DNA of 15,738 bases from an uncultured Acetatifactor sp. (GCA_910587755.1 CAJUNZ010000021.1:1-15738); one strand, 5' to 3'; counted from the first letter of the stretch, positions 7,614-15,213 are shown. Made by a program: numbers and translations. The notes: generated from the sequence alone by a model not told the origin.

Positions 7614-8231
7614 TTATCTGAAAAAACGCAGCACACCAAAGACTTTCCCCAGAATCTGGCAGTCATCTACGATAATAGGATCCATGGTATCATTTTCCGG
7701 CTGCAGGCGGATATGCCCATCCTCCTTATAGAAAGTCTTCACCGTGGCGGAATCTCCGATCAGGGCCACCACCATCTCGCCGTTTTCCGCGGTGCTGCAG
7801 GCATTTACAAATACCTTATCCCCATTCAGAATGCCTTTGTTAATCATGGAATCGCCATGTACATTCAGAATAAAAGAATCCCCTGCCGGAACTATCTCCG
7901 CCGGAACAGGGAAATAATCCTCCACATTCTCCTGAGCCAGAATGGGCTGCCCGGCCGCCACCCTGCCGATAACAGGAAGACTTACCATCTCCGTGCGGAC
8001 CATCTGGAAACTGTCGTCGCAGATTTCAATGGCCCTGGGTTTTGTAGGGTCCCTCCGTATGTAACCATTTTTCTCCAGCGTCTCCAGATGGGAGTGGACA
8101 GAAGAGGTGGACTTTAAATGCACCGTCTCGCAGATCTCCCGGACAGTGGGCGGATAGCCCTTTTTCAGTATCTCTTCTTTAATATAATCAAGTATCTCCT
8201 GCTGTTTTGCTGATATTTTTCCTGAAGCCAT
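7614..8231 (-). CDS. lexA: LexA SOS repressor
   Basis: A 205-residue transcriptional repressor of the DNA-damage response. Residues 5-68 form the winged helix-turn-helix (PPTVREICETVHLKSTSSVHSH). The autocleavage site is A93-G94 in GRVAAGQP, and the catalytic dyad is S128 (GDSM) and K165 (ATVK). The spacing from G94 to S128 to K165 (34 and 37 residues) equals that in E. coli LexA, so RecA-stimulated self-cleavage should work. The ATG at 8231 has GGAGG (8238-8242 on the plus strand) 6 nt upstream. It lies downstream of, and on the same strand as, a tyrosine recombinase gene, with two promoter-like elements and LexA-box-like sequences in the gap, which suggests autoregulation. Full length. Confidence 0.97.
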   Translation of the reverse strand: MASGKISAKQQEILDYIKEEILKKGYPPTVREICETVHLKSTSSVHSHLETLEKNGYIRRDPTKPRAIEICDDSFQMVRTEMVSLPVIGRVAAGQPILAQENVEDYFPVPAEIVPAGDSFILNVHGDSMINKGILNGDKVFVNACSTAENGEMVVALIGDSATVKTFYKEDGHIRLQPENDTMDPIIVDDCQILGKVFGVLRFFR

Positions 8232-8259
8232 TTTTACCCTCCATTTTTAACTCTGCCAT

Positions 8260-8295
8260 ATTTTACCATGAGGCCTATTGAGGAACAATTATTCT
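8260..8295 (-). promoter_or_regulatory. lexA proximal promoter (P2) with LexA-box-like site
   Basis: On the minus strand TTGTTC (8283-8288) and TAAAAT (8260-8265) are separated by exactly 17 bp. AGAATAATTGTTCC (8282-8295) overlaps the -35 hexamer and agrees with 10 of 13 defined positions of the Bacillus LexA consensus CGAACRNRYGTTYC. Transcription would start about 20-25 nt before the lexA start codon. Confidence 0.5.
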
Positions 8296-8307
8296 GTCGC
8301 TGCATTT

Positions 8308-8360
8308 ATTTTACCATACTCTTATAAAAAAAGCAAACATATATTCCAAAAATACGTTCG
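8308..8360 (-). promoter_or_regulatory. lexA distal promoter (P1) with two adjoining LexA-box-like sites
   Basis: On the minus strand TTGCTT (8331-8336) and TAAAAT (8308-8313) are separated by exactly 17 bp. Two candidate LexA boxes abut: GGAATATATGTTTG (8334-8347, 10 of 13 consensus positions), overlapping the -35 hexamer, and CGAACGTATTTTTG (8347-8360, 11 of 13), just upstream. This is the layout expected of an autorepressed lexA promoter. Box assignments are by eye against the Bacillus consensus. Confidence 0.6.
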
Positions 8361-8374
8361 TTTTTATGAATTTT

Positions 8375-9448
8375 TTACTTTTTTTCTATTGGCTTCTCCC
8401 GCAGCTGTATATATCTGGCAGCCTGACGGCGGTGTTCGTCCTCCTGGGCCGCATAGTGCTTCCTGGTGGTGTTCACATCCTTGTGTCCAAGCACATCCGC
8501 CACAAGATAGATATCCCCGGATTCCTGATAGAGAGTGGTGCCGTAGGTACTCCGGAGCTTATGGGGAGTGATCTTCTTCAGCGTGGTCAGCCTGGAGGCA
8601 TATTTTTTCACCAGATTTTCCACCGCACGCACGGTCATCCTGCGATTCTGGAGGGAGAGGAAAAGGGCGTCCTCGTGGCCATCCATGGGGAGTACCCGCT
8701 CCCTCTGCTCCAGATAGTCCAGAAGGGCTGTCTCCACCTCCTGGCCAAAATAGATCACAGCCTCATATCCCCCTTTCCGGCGGATTTTAATCCCACAGAC
8801 ATCAAAGTTCACATCCTGCAGATCCAGGCCCACGCACTCTGACACACGAATGCCGGTGCCCAGAAGCAGGGTCATCAGAGCCACATCCCGCAGCTTTGTC
8901 TTCTTATGATATTCCAATTCCTTTTTGGTCAGTTTGGTACCGTCCTCCACCTGGTCCAGAAGAATGGCGACCTCATTGGGCTCCAGACGGATAATCTCCT
9001 TGTCGTGGAGCTTTGGCATGGGGACCAGAGAGGCAGGGTTGGCTGCAATGGATTCATGCTGGTAGAAATAGTTGTAAAAACTCCGCAGCGCCGAGAGCTT
9101 TCTCATCTTGCCCCGCTCTGAGTTGGTGATGTCCTTGCCGTCTTTCTGATACAGGCTCATGTACTCAAGAAATTCCTCGATATCATATCTTTTCAGTTCT
9201 CCCAGCACATCTATGGGAATATCTACAATCTCCTTTTGGGCGCAGACAGGATTTTTTTCATGGAGATATTCAAAGAAAAGTCTCAGGTCATAGGCGTAAG
9301 CCAGCCTGGTGCGGGCGGAAGTGTAGTCTTCGATCCCCCGGAAAAAAGTCCTGCAGTACTGGGGGAGGGTTTCTACCACAGCCCTCATTTTCAGAATATT
9401 CTGTTTGATCTGTTCTTCATGGTAATTGTCAGGATTTATCACTGCCAT
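8375..9448 (-). CDS. Tyrosine-type site-specific recombinase (Xer/integrase-like)
   Basis: A 357-residue tyrosine recombinase that would cut and rejoin DNA through a phosphotyrosine intermediate. Residues about 35-150 form the SAM-like, core-binding N-terminal domain. The catalytic residues are all present: R201 (GTGIRVSE), K225 (RRKGG), H296 and R299 (HKLRS), H322 (LGHKD) and the nucleophile Y332 (KHY). The last two are 10 residues apart rather than the 9 of XerD. It is longer than XerC/XerD (about 300 residues), mainly at the N-terminus. There are no phage genes, excisionase or att repeats nearby, and its place between a tRNA-thiolation gene and lexA suggests a resident chromosomal recombinase, not a mobile-element integrase. 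It overlaps the end of the preceding gene by 20 bp, so they are co-transcribed. Its target site is unknown. Confidence 0.9.
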   Translation of the reverse strand: MAVINPDNYHEEQIKQNILKMRAVVETLPQYCRTFFRGIEDYTSARTRLAYAYDLRLFFEYLHEKNPVCAQKEIVDIPIDVLGELKRYDIEEFLEYMSLYQKDGKDITNSERGKMRKLSALRSFYNYFYQHESIAANPASLVPMPKLHDKEIIRLEPNEVAILLDQVEDGTKLTKKELEYHKKTKLRDVALMTLLLGTGIRVSECVGLDLQDVNFDVCGIKIRRKGGYEAVIYFGQEVETALLDYLEQRERVLPMDGHEDALFLSLQNRRMTVRAVENLVKKYASRLTTLKKITPHKLRSTYGTTLYQESGDIYLVADVLGHKDVNTTRKHYAAQEDEHRRQAARYIQLREKPIEKK

Positions 9449-10163
9449 CTTTTTCCCATCCTTTCAGGCCGCTGTTCTGGACGGCCGTGAACATTCGCGC
9501 CTTCACCCCCGGGCTGTCATGGTTCAGGCCCCGCAGAAGCTGTTTCACATATTCCCGCTTGGTGTTTCCGTCCGCAGGACAGGGACTTTTCACCACTGGA
9601 AGATTGTATTTATACATAAAACCAATCACATCCGACTCATTCATATACATCAGGGGACGGATCACGGACAGCTCCATCCGGTCCAGGTACGTCACCGGGG
9701 AGAATGTGTGTATCCGCCCCTCATAGATCAGGGACATAAGCATGGTCTCCACCACGTCGTCCCTGTGGTGGGCATAGGCCACCTTTCCGCATCCTGCCTC
9801 CTTGACGGCCTGATTCAGGGCTCCCTTGCGCATTTTTGCGCAGAGAGAACAGGGATTTTCCTCCTTGCGCTCCTGAAAGACAATCTGGGCAATGTCCGTC
9901 TTTACAATCGTATACTCCACTGAAAGTTCCCTGCACAGATCCTGTATTTTTCCCAGATCCAGGTTCTGAAACCCCAGATCCACCGTTACGGCGTGAATGT
10001 CAAAGGATTTCGGGTAAAATCGTTTCAGACCATGGAGGGCGTACAGCAGGGTAAGGCTGTCCTTTCCTCCGGAGATCCCCACTGCGATCCGGTCCCCCTC
10101 CTGTATCATGTCATAATCATCCACAGCCCTGCGCACATAGCTCAATACCTGCTGAAGTTTCAT
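9429..10163 (-). CDS. TtcA-family tRNA 2-thiocytidine synthetase-like protein
   Basis: A 244-residue PP-loop ATPase of the TtcA/TilS superfamily. The ATP-binding loop SGGKDS is at residues 31-36, HHRDD at 132-136, and the cysteines C105 and C108 (CSLC) together with C195 (SPCP) match the three that bind a 4Fe-4S cluster in TtcA enzymes. TtcA makes 2-thiocytidine at position 32 of certain tRNAs; whether this homologue does the same cannot be told from sequence alone. The cysteine pattern argues against TilS (tRNA lysidine synthetase). GAGG lies 7 nt before the ATG. It is the first gene of the ttcA-like/recombinase(/lexA) unit and is driven from a promoter at 10206-10234. Confidence 0.88.
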   Translation of the reverse strand: MKLQQVLSYVRRAVDDYDMIQEGDRIAVGISGGKDSLTLLYALHGLKRFYPKSFDIHAVTVDLGFQNLDLGKIQDLCRELSVEYTIVKTDIAQIVFQERKEENPCSLCAKMRKGALNQAVKEAGCGKVAYAHHRDDVVETMLMSLIYEGRIHTFSPVTYLDRMELSVIRPLMYMNESDVIGFMYKYNLPVVKSPCPADGNTKREYVKQLLRGLNHDSPGVKARMFTAVQNSGLKGWEKDGSDKS

Positions 10164-10205
10164 GTCTTATCCTCATTTCCGGCAGGGACATCCCCGCCAG
10201 ACTCT

Positions 10206-10234
10206 ATTTTAGTATTTTTCCCTCCCAAAGACAA
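10206..10234 (-). promoter_or_regulatory. Promoter of the ttcA-like/recombinase operon
   Basis: On the minus strand TTGTCT (10229-10234) and TAAAAT (10206-10211) are separated by 17 bp, 43 bp before the start codon at 10163. It has the same -10 hexamer and spacing as the two lexA promoters. The divergent rubrerythrin promoter must lie in the remaining ~70 bp, but no clear match was found there. Confidence 0.6.
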
Positions 10235-10306
10235 TAGACAATTATATTTTGTTTCCCGTTGGACATACTTTAAAGGGAAATGTTGATGAAAGCAGGAGGA
10301 ATTATC

Positions 10307-10912
10307 ATGGCAGATTTTTCAAACAGTGTCACAAAAGACAACCTGATGCGGGCGTTCGCAGGAGAGAGCCAGGCCAGGAACCGCTATACCTTTGCCGCTT
10401 CCCAGGCGCAAAAAGGAGGACTGCATGTGATCAGCGCCGTCTTCGCCTACACGGCCTCTCAGGAAAAGGAACATGCGGAAATTTTTTACAACCATCTCCA
10501 CGAGATGACAGGGAGCACCATTTTCATCGACGGGGGCTATCCGGTGAACATCTCGGAGGATATGACGGACCTGCTGTCCATGGCCCAGCACAATGAGTAT
10601 GAGGAACATGATTCTGTCTACAAGACATTTGGAGAGACAGCCAGACAGGAGGGATTTGAGCAGATTGCGGCATCCTTCCTTCAGATTGCAGCCATTGAAA
10701 AAGTCCACGGAGACCGCTTCGGCAGATATGCCCAGCTGCTGCGGGAGGGGAAACTTTTTGTGTCGGACGTGGAAGAGGAGTGGATGTGCCTGAACTGCGG
10801 CTTCGTCTACAAGGGCAAGGCCGCTCCCATGATATGTCCCGTCTGTAAACATGACAGGGGGTATTTTATCCGTTTTGAATTTTCTCCCTATGAGGGATGT
10901 CTGGGAAGATAG
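10307..10912 (+). CDS. rbr: Rubrerythrin
   Basis: A 201-residue non-haem iron peroxidase that reduces hydrogen peroxide to water in anaerobes. The four-helix ferritin-like domain carries the diiron ligands E20, E53 and H56 (EKEH), E97 and E100, E131 and H134 (EKVH). The C-terminal rubredoxin-like domain binds one iron through C161, C164, C177 and C180 and passes electrons to the diiron site. The ATG at 10307 has AGGAGG (10294-10299) 7 nt upstream; an ATG at 10280 would add nine residues before the family's usual start and lacks a site. It is divergent from the ttcA-like operon and followed 8 nt after its stop by a long imperfect hairpin. Domain order is the classic rubrerythrin one, not the reversed form. 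Confidence 0.96.
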   Translation: MADFSNSVTKDNLMRAFAGESQARNRYTFAASQAQKGGLHVISAVFAYTASQEKEHAEIFYNHLHEMTGSTIFIDGGYPVNISEDMTDLLSMAQHNEYEEHDSVYKTFGETARQEGFEQIAASFLQIAAIEKVHGDRFGRYAQLLREGKLFVSDVEEEWMCLNCGFVYKGKAAPMICPVCKHDRGYFIRFEFSPYEGCLGR

Positions 10913-10920
10913 TTTCTCTG

Positions 10921-10969
10921 TTCCAGGGCCGGCCTGGTTCCTGTCTGAAAATTCAGGCCGGTTCTGGAA
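10921..10969 (+). terminator. Long hairpin after rubrerythrin, no U-tract
   Basis: Positions 10921-10936 pair with 10954-10969: TTCCAG/CTGGAA outside, two G-U wobble pairs, then CCGGCCTG/CAGGCCGG, a continuous 16-bp stem around a 17-nt loop. It begins 8 nt after the stop codon. The following sequence is AT-rich (ATATTTATG) but has no run of T, so it may terminate weakly or protect the 3' end of the message. Confidence 0.55.
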
Positions 10970-10998
10970 TATTTATGAAAATTTTAGCGGATGCCCAC

Positions 10999-11027
10999 TT
11001 GTGGCAGGACGGATTTAATAGTATGAT
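10999..11027 (+). promoter_or_regulatory. Promoter of the AI-2E family transporter gene
   Basis: TTGTGG (10999-11004) and TATGAT (11022-11027) are separated by exactly 17 bp. The predicted leader is about 45-50 nt and AT-rich. No operator-like repeat stands out. Confidence 0.5.
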
Positions 11028-11081
11028 AGACATAGAAAATATTTTAATATTTCCGTACACCATGGGGAAAGGACATCCGAC

Positions 11082-12470
11082 ATGAAATTTCATAAAGACA
11101 ATAAGTTTTTTCACTGGGGGCTGACAGCTTTTCTGGTCATTGCAGCTTCCATCTCTTTTTATTATCTGGTATTCCACAGTTCAAATATATCCGCGGGTTT
11201 TCAGCGGATCATGGGGATTCTGATGCCGGTGGTTTTCGGCCTGGCAATCGCCTATCTGCTGGCGCCGGTTTTAAATTTCCTGGAGCAGAAAGCGCTCTTT
11301 CCCCTGTGCAGGAAATGCGGCATCAAAGAGAGTCCCAGACAGAGGAGCCTGGTAAGAGGCGTGGGCATCCTTGTGACCTGCTTTCTCTTTGTGGCCATGA
11401 TCTACGCAGTGATCGCCATGACAGTGTCCCAGGTGGTTCCCAGTGTCCAGGGAGTGATCCTCAATTTTGACTCCTACACCAACAATGTGATCAGCTGGAT
11501 CAACCAGACCCTGGAGGATAACCCGGAATTCGGAGACTATGCCACCAAGACCATAGACCGCTTTTCCAATCAGCTGGAAGTGTGGCTGAACGAAATCCTT
11601 CCCAACACAGCCTCCCTCATTATGACGGTGTCCTTAAGCGTCATCAATGTGCTGGATGTGATGAAGGATTTTGCCGTAGGTTTTATTATCTCCGTCTATG
11701 TGCTGGCCAGCAAGGAGCGCTTTGCCGGGCAGGCCAAGAAAATATGCTATGCCATCTTTCGGAGAGATACGGCCAATGTGGTGATCCGCAATTTCCGCTT
11801 TACCCACAGAACTTTTATCGGGTTTCTGGGCGGGAAGATTGTAGACTCCATCATCATCGGCCTGCTCTGCTTTGTGGGCACCTCCCTGATGCAGACGCCT
11901 TACGCCGTGCTTATCAGCGTGATTATCGGCTTCACGAACATCATACCCTTTTTCGGTCCCTTTGTGGGTGCCATTCCCAGCATCATTCTGATCTTTGCCG
12001 TGGATCCGACCCACCCGCTGAACTGTGTGTATTTTGCCATTTTCATTCTGGCCCTGCAGCAGTTTGACGGAAATATTCTGGGGCCAAAGATACTGGGCAG
12101 CTCCACCGGCCTTGCCGGGTTCTGGGTTATTTTTGCCATCACCCTGTTCGGAGGACTTATGGGCGTGTTCGGCATGATTGTGGGCGTACCCATCTTTGCC
12201 GTGATCTATGCCGTGGCAAAATCCGTGATCAATTCCATGCTTGATCAAAAAAGCATGCCCGTAGAAACCAAGAAATACGAAACGGTGGAGTATGTGGACG
12301 AAACCGGCTTCCATGAAATTGTCCCTGAGGAGAAACCTGCAGACGGCAGACGTCGGGGCAAAAGCCGCCTTCTCCAGGAAGGATTTCACTTCCAGTGGAA
12401 GGGCAGACGCGAAAACGCCGCCCCCACAGAAGAACACAGCTCTAAATCCAATGAAACTTCCGACAAATGA
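11082..12470 (+). CDS. AI-2E family transporter (PF01594)
   Basis: A 462-residue polytopic membrane protein. Hydrophobic segments occur near residues 12-31, 42-63, 92-114, 175-210, 249-270, 274-306, 314-327 and 346-382. The most typical motifs are GFTNIIPFFGPFVGAIP (283-299) and FDGNILGPKILGSSTGL (328-344), both characteristic of the family once named for export of autoinducer-2. Many members do something else, such as ion antiport, and clostridial members are mostly uncharacterised, so the substrate is open. A soluble stretch at about 120-172 lies between helices. The C-terminal 75 residues are charged and disordered-looking and are probably cytoplasmic. AAAGGA lies 8 nt before the ATG. It has its own promoter at 10999-11027 and a 130-nt gap to dtd, with which it may be co-transcribed. 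Confidence 0.9.
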   Translation: MKFHKDNKFFHWGLTAFLVIAASISFYYLVFHSSNISAGFQRIMGILMPVVFGLAIAYLLAPVLNFLEQKALFPLCRKCGIKESPRQRSLVRGVGILVTCFLFVAMIYAVIAMTVSQVVPSVQGVILNFDSYTNNVISWINQTLEDNPEFGDYATKTIDRFSNQLEVWLNEILPNTASLIMTVSLSVINVLDVMKDFAVGFIISVYVLASKERFAGQAKKICYAIFRRDTANVVIRNFRFTHRTFIGFLGGKIVDSIIIGLLCFVGTSLMQTPYAVLISVIIGFTNIIPFFGPFVGAIPSIILIFAVDPTHPLNCVYFAIFILALQQFDGNILGPKILGSSTGLAGFWVIFAITLFGGLMGVFGMIVGVPIFAVIYAVAKSVINSMLDQKSMPVETKKYETVEYVDETGFHEIVPEEKPADGRRRGKSRLLQEGFHFQWKGRRENAAPTEEHSSKSNETSDK

Positions 12471-12600
12471 CACCGTATATCCACTGCCTCAAGGCGGACA
12501 GGAATTCAGCAGAAGATGAAAATGATATATTAACATTATTTATGATTGAGATTGAAAGATTCACAAAAAGGTTCCAAAACCTGGAGAAAGGATCAAGAAA

Positions 12601-13116
12601 ATGCGTTTTTTAATTCAAAGAGTCCGTGAAGCCAGTGTGACTGTAGAAGGACAGACCGTGGGCAGAATCGGAAAAGGGCTTCTGGTATTTGTGGGCGTCA
12701 ACGCCTCAGACGTGGAAGAGGGCGCTTCCGGCAAGACAGCCCGGGAGACAGCGGACAAAATGGTCCGGAAGCTTATAGGGCTGCGGATTTTTGAGGATGC
12801 AGAAGGGAAGACCAACCTGGACTTAAAGTCTGTGGAAGGACAGATCCTCCTTGTCTCCCAGTTTACGCTGTACGCCGACTGCCGCAGGGGAAACAGACCT
12901 TCTTTTACCAGAGCCGGAAACCCACAGGAAGCCCTGGCTCTGTATCAGTATATTGTGGAACGGTGCCGTCAGGAGACAGGAGAGGGCTTCGTGGAAGAGG
13001 GACGCTTTGGGGCGGACATGAAAGTTTCTCTCGTCAACGACGGCCCCTTCACAATTATGCTTGATTCACAGGAACTTAGCAATTCTAACACAGAACAGCA
13101 GCATAAGATGTGCTGA
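12601..13116 (+). CDS. dtd: D-aminoacyl-tRNA deacylase
   Basis: A 171-residue proofreading enzyme that hydrolyses D-amino acids (and glycine) wrongly attached to tRNA. The SQFTLYAD..RGNRPSF motif (residues 86-102) and the cross-subunit Gly-cisPro motif NDGPFT (146-151) are both intact. Two departures from the usual ~150 residues: a short Gly/Ala-rich insertion around residues 39-50, and a polar tail of about 15 residues after LDSQE. AAAGGA lies 8 nt before the ATG, and a small hairpin (AGGTT/AACCT, 12569-12582) sits just before that site. In many bacteria dtd follows relA; here it lies between a permease and a flotillin gene. It acts in the cytoplasm as a homodimer. Confidence 0.96.
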   Translation: MRFLIQRVREASVTVEGQTVGRIGKGLLVFVGVNASDVEEGASGKTARETADKMVRKLIGLRIFEDAEGKTNLDLKSVEGQILLVSQFTLYADCRRGNRPSFTRAGNPQEALALYQYIVERCRQETGEGFVEEGRFGADMKVSLVNDGPFTIMLDSQELSNSNTEQQHKMC

Positions 13117-13217
13117 ACCTTTACAGGAGGGCTTACAGGACGACTTTACCGGCAGCATATATTGGAGAACAAACGGATATATTAAATAAAAGAGTTACCT
13201 AAGGAGGAAGGGGCTTT

Positions 13218-14708
13218 ATGAAAAATTGGCCTGTACTAATGATTGGCGCCGGAGGCTTCCAGGTGCCGGTGTTTGCCATTGCAGCTGTGGTGGCGGCGGT
13301 TCTGATACTGCTGATCTTTCTGACGGGATATGTGAAAGCGTCCCCGGACACAGCGATCATCATTTCGGGTTTGAGGAAGAATCCCAAAGTGCTCATAGGA
13401 AAAGCCGGGATCAAGATTCCCTTCTTTGAGCGCAAGGATGAGTTGAACCTGCAGCTGATCCCCATTGATGTGAAGACTTCCAATGCGGTGCCCACGGCGG
13501 ATTACATAAATATAAACGTGGACGCCACTGTCAATGTAAAGATCAGCGACAACGAAGAGCGCCTGAAACTGGCTGCACAAAACTTTCTGAATAAAAATGC
13601 GGAGTACATCGGCAGAGTGGCCAGGGAAGTTCTGGAGGGAAATGTCCGTGAAATTGTAGGCAAGATGGCCCTGGAGGAAATGGTTTCCGACCGCCAGAAA
13701 TTCGCCATGCTGGTAAAAGAGAACGCAGAACCCGATCTGGCGGCCATGGGCCTGGACATCATCAGCTTCAACGTGCAGAATTTTGTGGACGGCAACGGTG
13801 TGATCGAGAACCTGGGCGTGGACAATATTGTAAAAATTCAGAAAAATGCCGCCATCTCCCGGGCGGAGAGTGAGAAGGAGATTGCCAAGGCCCAGGCTAA
13901 CGCAAAACGCGAGGCCAATGATGCAGAGGTAAATGCAGAGTCCGAGATTGCCAAAAAGAAAAATGAACTGGCCATCCGCAGGGCAGAGTTGAAACGCGAA
14001 GCCGACATTAAACAGGCAGAAGCGGATGCCGCTTACCGAATTCAGGAGGAACAACAGCGCAAGACGGTGGAGATCACCACCGCAGATGCCAATATTGCAA
14101 AACAGGAAAAAGAGATCCAACTGAAACAGCGAGAAGCCGAAGTTATGGAACAGGCCCTGGATGCCCAGGTGAAGAAAAAAGCGGAAGCGGAGCGGTTCGC
14201 CAAACAACAGCAGGCAGATGCTGCCCTCTATGAACGCCAGAGAGAGGCAGAAGCCAGAAAATTTGAGACAGAGAAAGAAGCAGAAGCCATGAAAGCCCAG
14301 GCTGAGGCAAAACGCTATACCATGGAACAGGAAGCTGACGGTATCCGCACCAAAGGCCTTGCGGAGGCAGAAGCCATCCGGGCCAAAGCCGTAGCGGAAG
14401 CGGAAGGTATCGAAAAGAAAGCGGAAGCCATGACCAAGATGGGAGAGGCCGCCGTTCTGGAAATGTATTTTAAGGCACTTCCCGAGGTGGTAAAAAATGC
14501 AGCAGAACCCCTCTCCAGCGTGGACAAAATCACCATGTACGGCGAAGGAAATTCTGCAAAACTTATGAAAGATGTGATGGGAACCGTGGTTCAGATTACA
14601 GACGGTTTAAAAGAATCCACAGGAGTAGACCTTCAGGCGGTTCTCTCTGGATTCCTGGCAGGCAAAGCAGCCTCCAAGCCTAAATCGGACAATGACCAAA
14701 CCCAATAA
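13218..14708 (+). CDS. Flotillin family protein (SPFH domain)
   Basis: A 496-residue membrane scaffold protein. Residues 1-16 are short and polar-to-neutral, a hydrophobic membrane segment covers about 17-37, and an SPFH/band-7 domain runs from about 38 to 200 (KASPDTAIIISG..., VDATVNVKI). From about 205 to 430 there is a long Glu/Ala/Lys-rich coiled coil of the kind that assembles flotillin cages. The last 60 residues are less regular. Flotillins organise functional membrane microdomains. AAGGAGG (13201-13207) lies 10 nt before the ATG, a slightly long spacing. In Bacillus floT is next to an NfeD-type gene (yuaF); none is seen here. A strong terminator follows about 65 nt after the stop. No clear promoter was found in the 101-nt gap after dtd. 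Confidence 0.93.
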   Translation: MKNWPVLMIGAGGFQVPVFAIAAVVAAVLILLIFLTGYVKASPDTAIIISGLRKNPKVLIGKAGIKIPFFERKDELNLQLIPIDVKTSNAVPTADYININVDATVNVKISDNEERLKLAAQNFLNKNAEYIGRVAREVLEGNVREIVGKMALEEMVSDRQKFAMLVKENAEPDLAAMGLDIISFNVQNFVDGNGVIENLGVDNIVKIQKNAAISRAESEKEIAKAQANAKREANDAEVNAESEIAKKKNELAIRRAELKREADIKQAEADAAYRIQEEQQRKTVEITTADANIAKQEKEIQLKQREAEVMEQALDAQVKKKAEAERFAKQQQADAALYERQREAEARKFETEKEAEAMKAQAEAKRYTMEQEADGIRTKGLAEAEAIRAKAVAEAEGIEKKAEAMTKMGEAAVLEMYFKALPEVVKNAAEPLSSVDKITMYGEGNSAKLMKDVMGTVVQITDGLKESTGVDLQAVLSGFLAGKAASKPKSDNDQTQ

Positions 14709-14772
14709 TATAACCCAGTAAAGATCCCGCCACAGCGAAACATAGTCAGAAAATCATTCATAAAAAGTTATA

Positions 14773-14820
14773 AAAATGGTGTCTCCTCCCAATCAGAAGA
14801 CTGAGAGGAGACACCATTTT
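14773..14820. terminator. Strong two-way terminator
   Basis: Positions 14773-14788 and 14805-14820 form a perfect 16-bp stem (AAAATGGTGTCTCCTC on the left). Inside the loop TCAG/CTGA adds 4 bp around AAGA. The arms end in A4 and T4, so either direction gets a U-stretch; the minus-strand transcript also runs on into TTTTTATAACTTTTT. Its right arm overlaps the stop codon of the convergent 45-residue ORF by 2 nt. Confidence 0.88.
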
Positions 14821-14956
14821 ACTCGCCGAGGATTTTTTTTCTCTGCTCCGCCATAAATGCCTCTTTTTTCTTAGCTTTCTTTTCCTGATGCCTCAGATTA
14901 AAAATACCTATCACTAATAGAATCCCCATTACAATAGTCAGCTGCGATGTTGTCAT
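14819..14956 (-). CDS. 45-residue single-pass membrane peptide
   Basis: A short reading frame with a textbook ribosome binding site: AGGAGG (14965-14970 on the plus strand) 8 nt before the ATG at 14956. The peptide begins MTTSQLT, has a hydrophobic segment at about residues 6-21 (IVMGILLVIGIF) and then a strongly basic, lysine-rich tail ending KKILGE. This topology (N-terminus out, basic tail in) is seen in small membrane regulators and in some type I toxins, but I recognise no family. The stop codon abuts the two-way terminator, as expected for a real gene. TATAAT on the minus strand (14977-14982) lies so close to the ribosome binding site that it may be chance, so the promoter is unclear. 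Confidence 0.7.
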   Translation of the reverse strand: MTTSQLTIVMGILLVIGIFNLRHQEKKAKKKEAFMAEQRKKILGE

Positions 14957-15103
14957 GAATTCCACCTCCTTATTAAATTATATCGGCATGCTTGTCACAA
15001 AATATTACAGATTAAAAGCTTTTTGTATAGAAAACTTTTGTATAATAATTCTATATGTTCGATCATACCGCGTTTGTAGCATAGACAAAAAGAACACAGC
15101 GAG

Positions 15104-15128
15104 CTTACCAACTTTATAAGGTGGTAAG
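15104..15128. repeat. Hairpin, 11-bp stem with one mismatch
   Basis: CTTACCA pairs with TGGTAAG (7 bp), followed by one A-G mismatch and CTT/AAG around a TAT loop. After it the plus strand reads AAACCTTTTC, too weak a U-tract to call a terminator. Confidence 0.55.
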
Positions 15129-15213
15129 AAACCTTTTCTACCCCCATATAACTCTATCATAAGTCTTCATAGTGGAGTTTTCCCACATATTGCTACAAAA
15201 CTCTTTAAAAACC

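Noticed and set aside
10234..10258. ACAATTATATTTTGT before rubrerythrin as a PerR/Fur box
   Set aside because: Only 4-bp arms match and the central positions do not fit the TTATAAT-type consensus, so no operator is called.
15048..15061. ATATGTTCG next to TTCTAT as a LexA box
   Set aside because: Only the right half fits the consensus (9 of 14 positions overall) and there is no SOS gene beside it.
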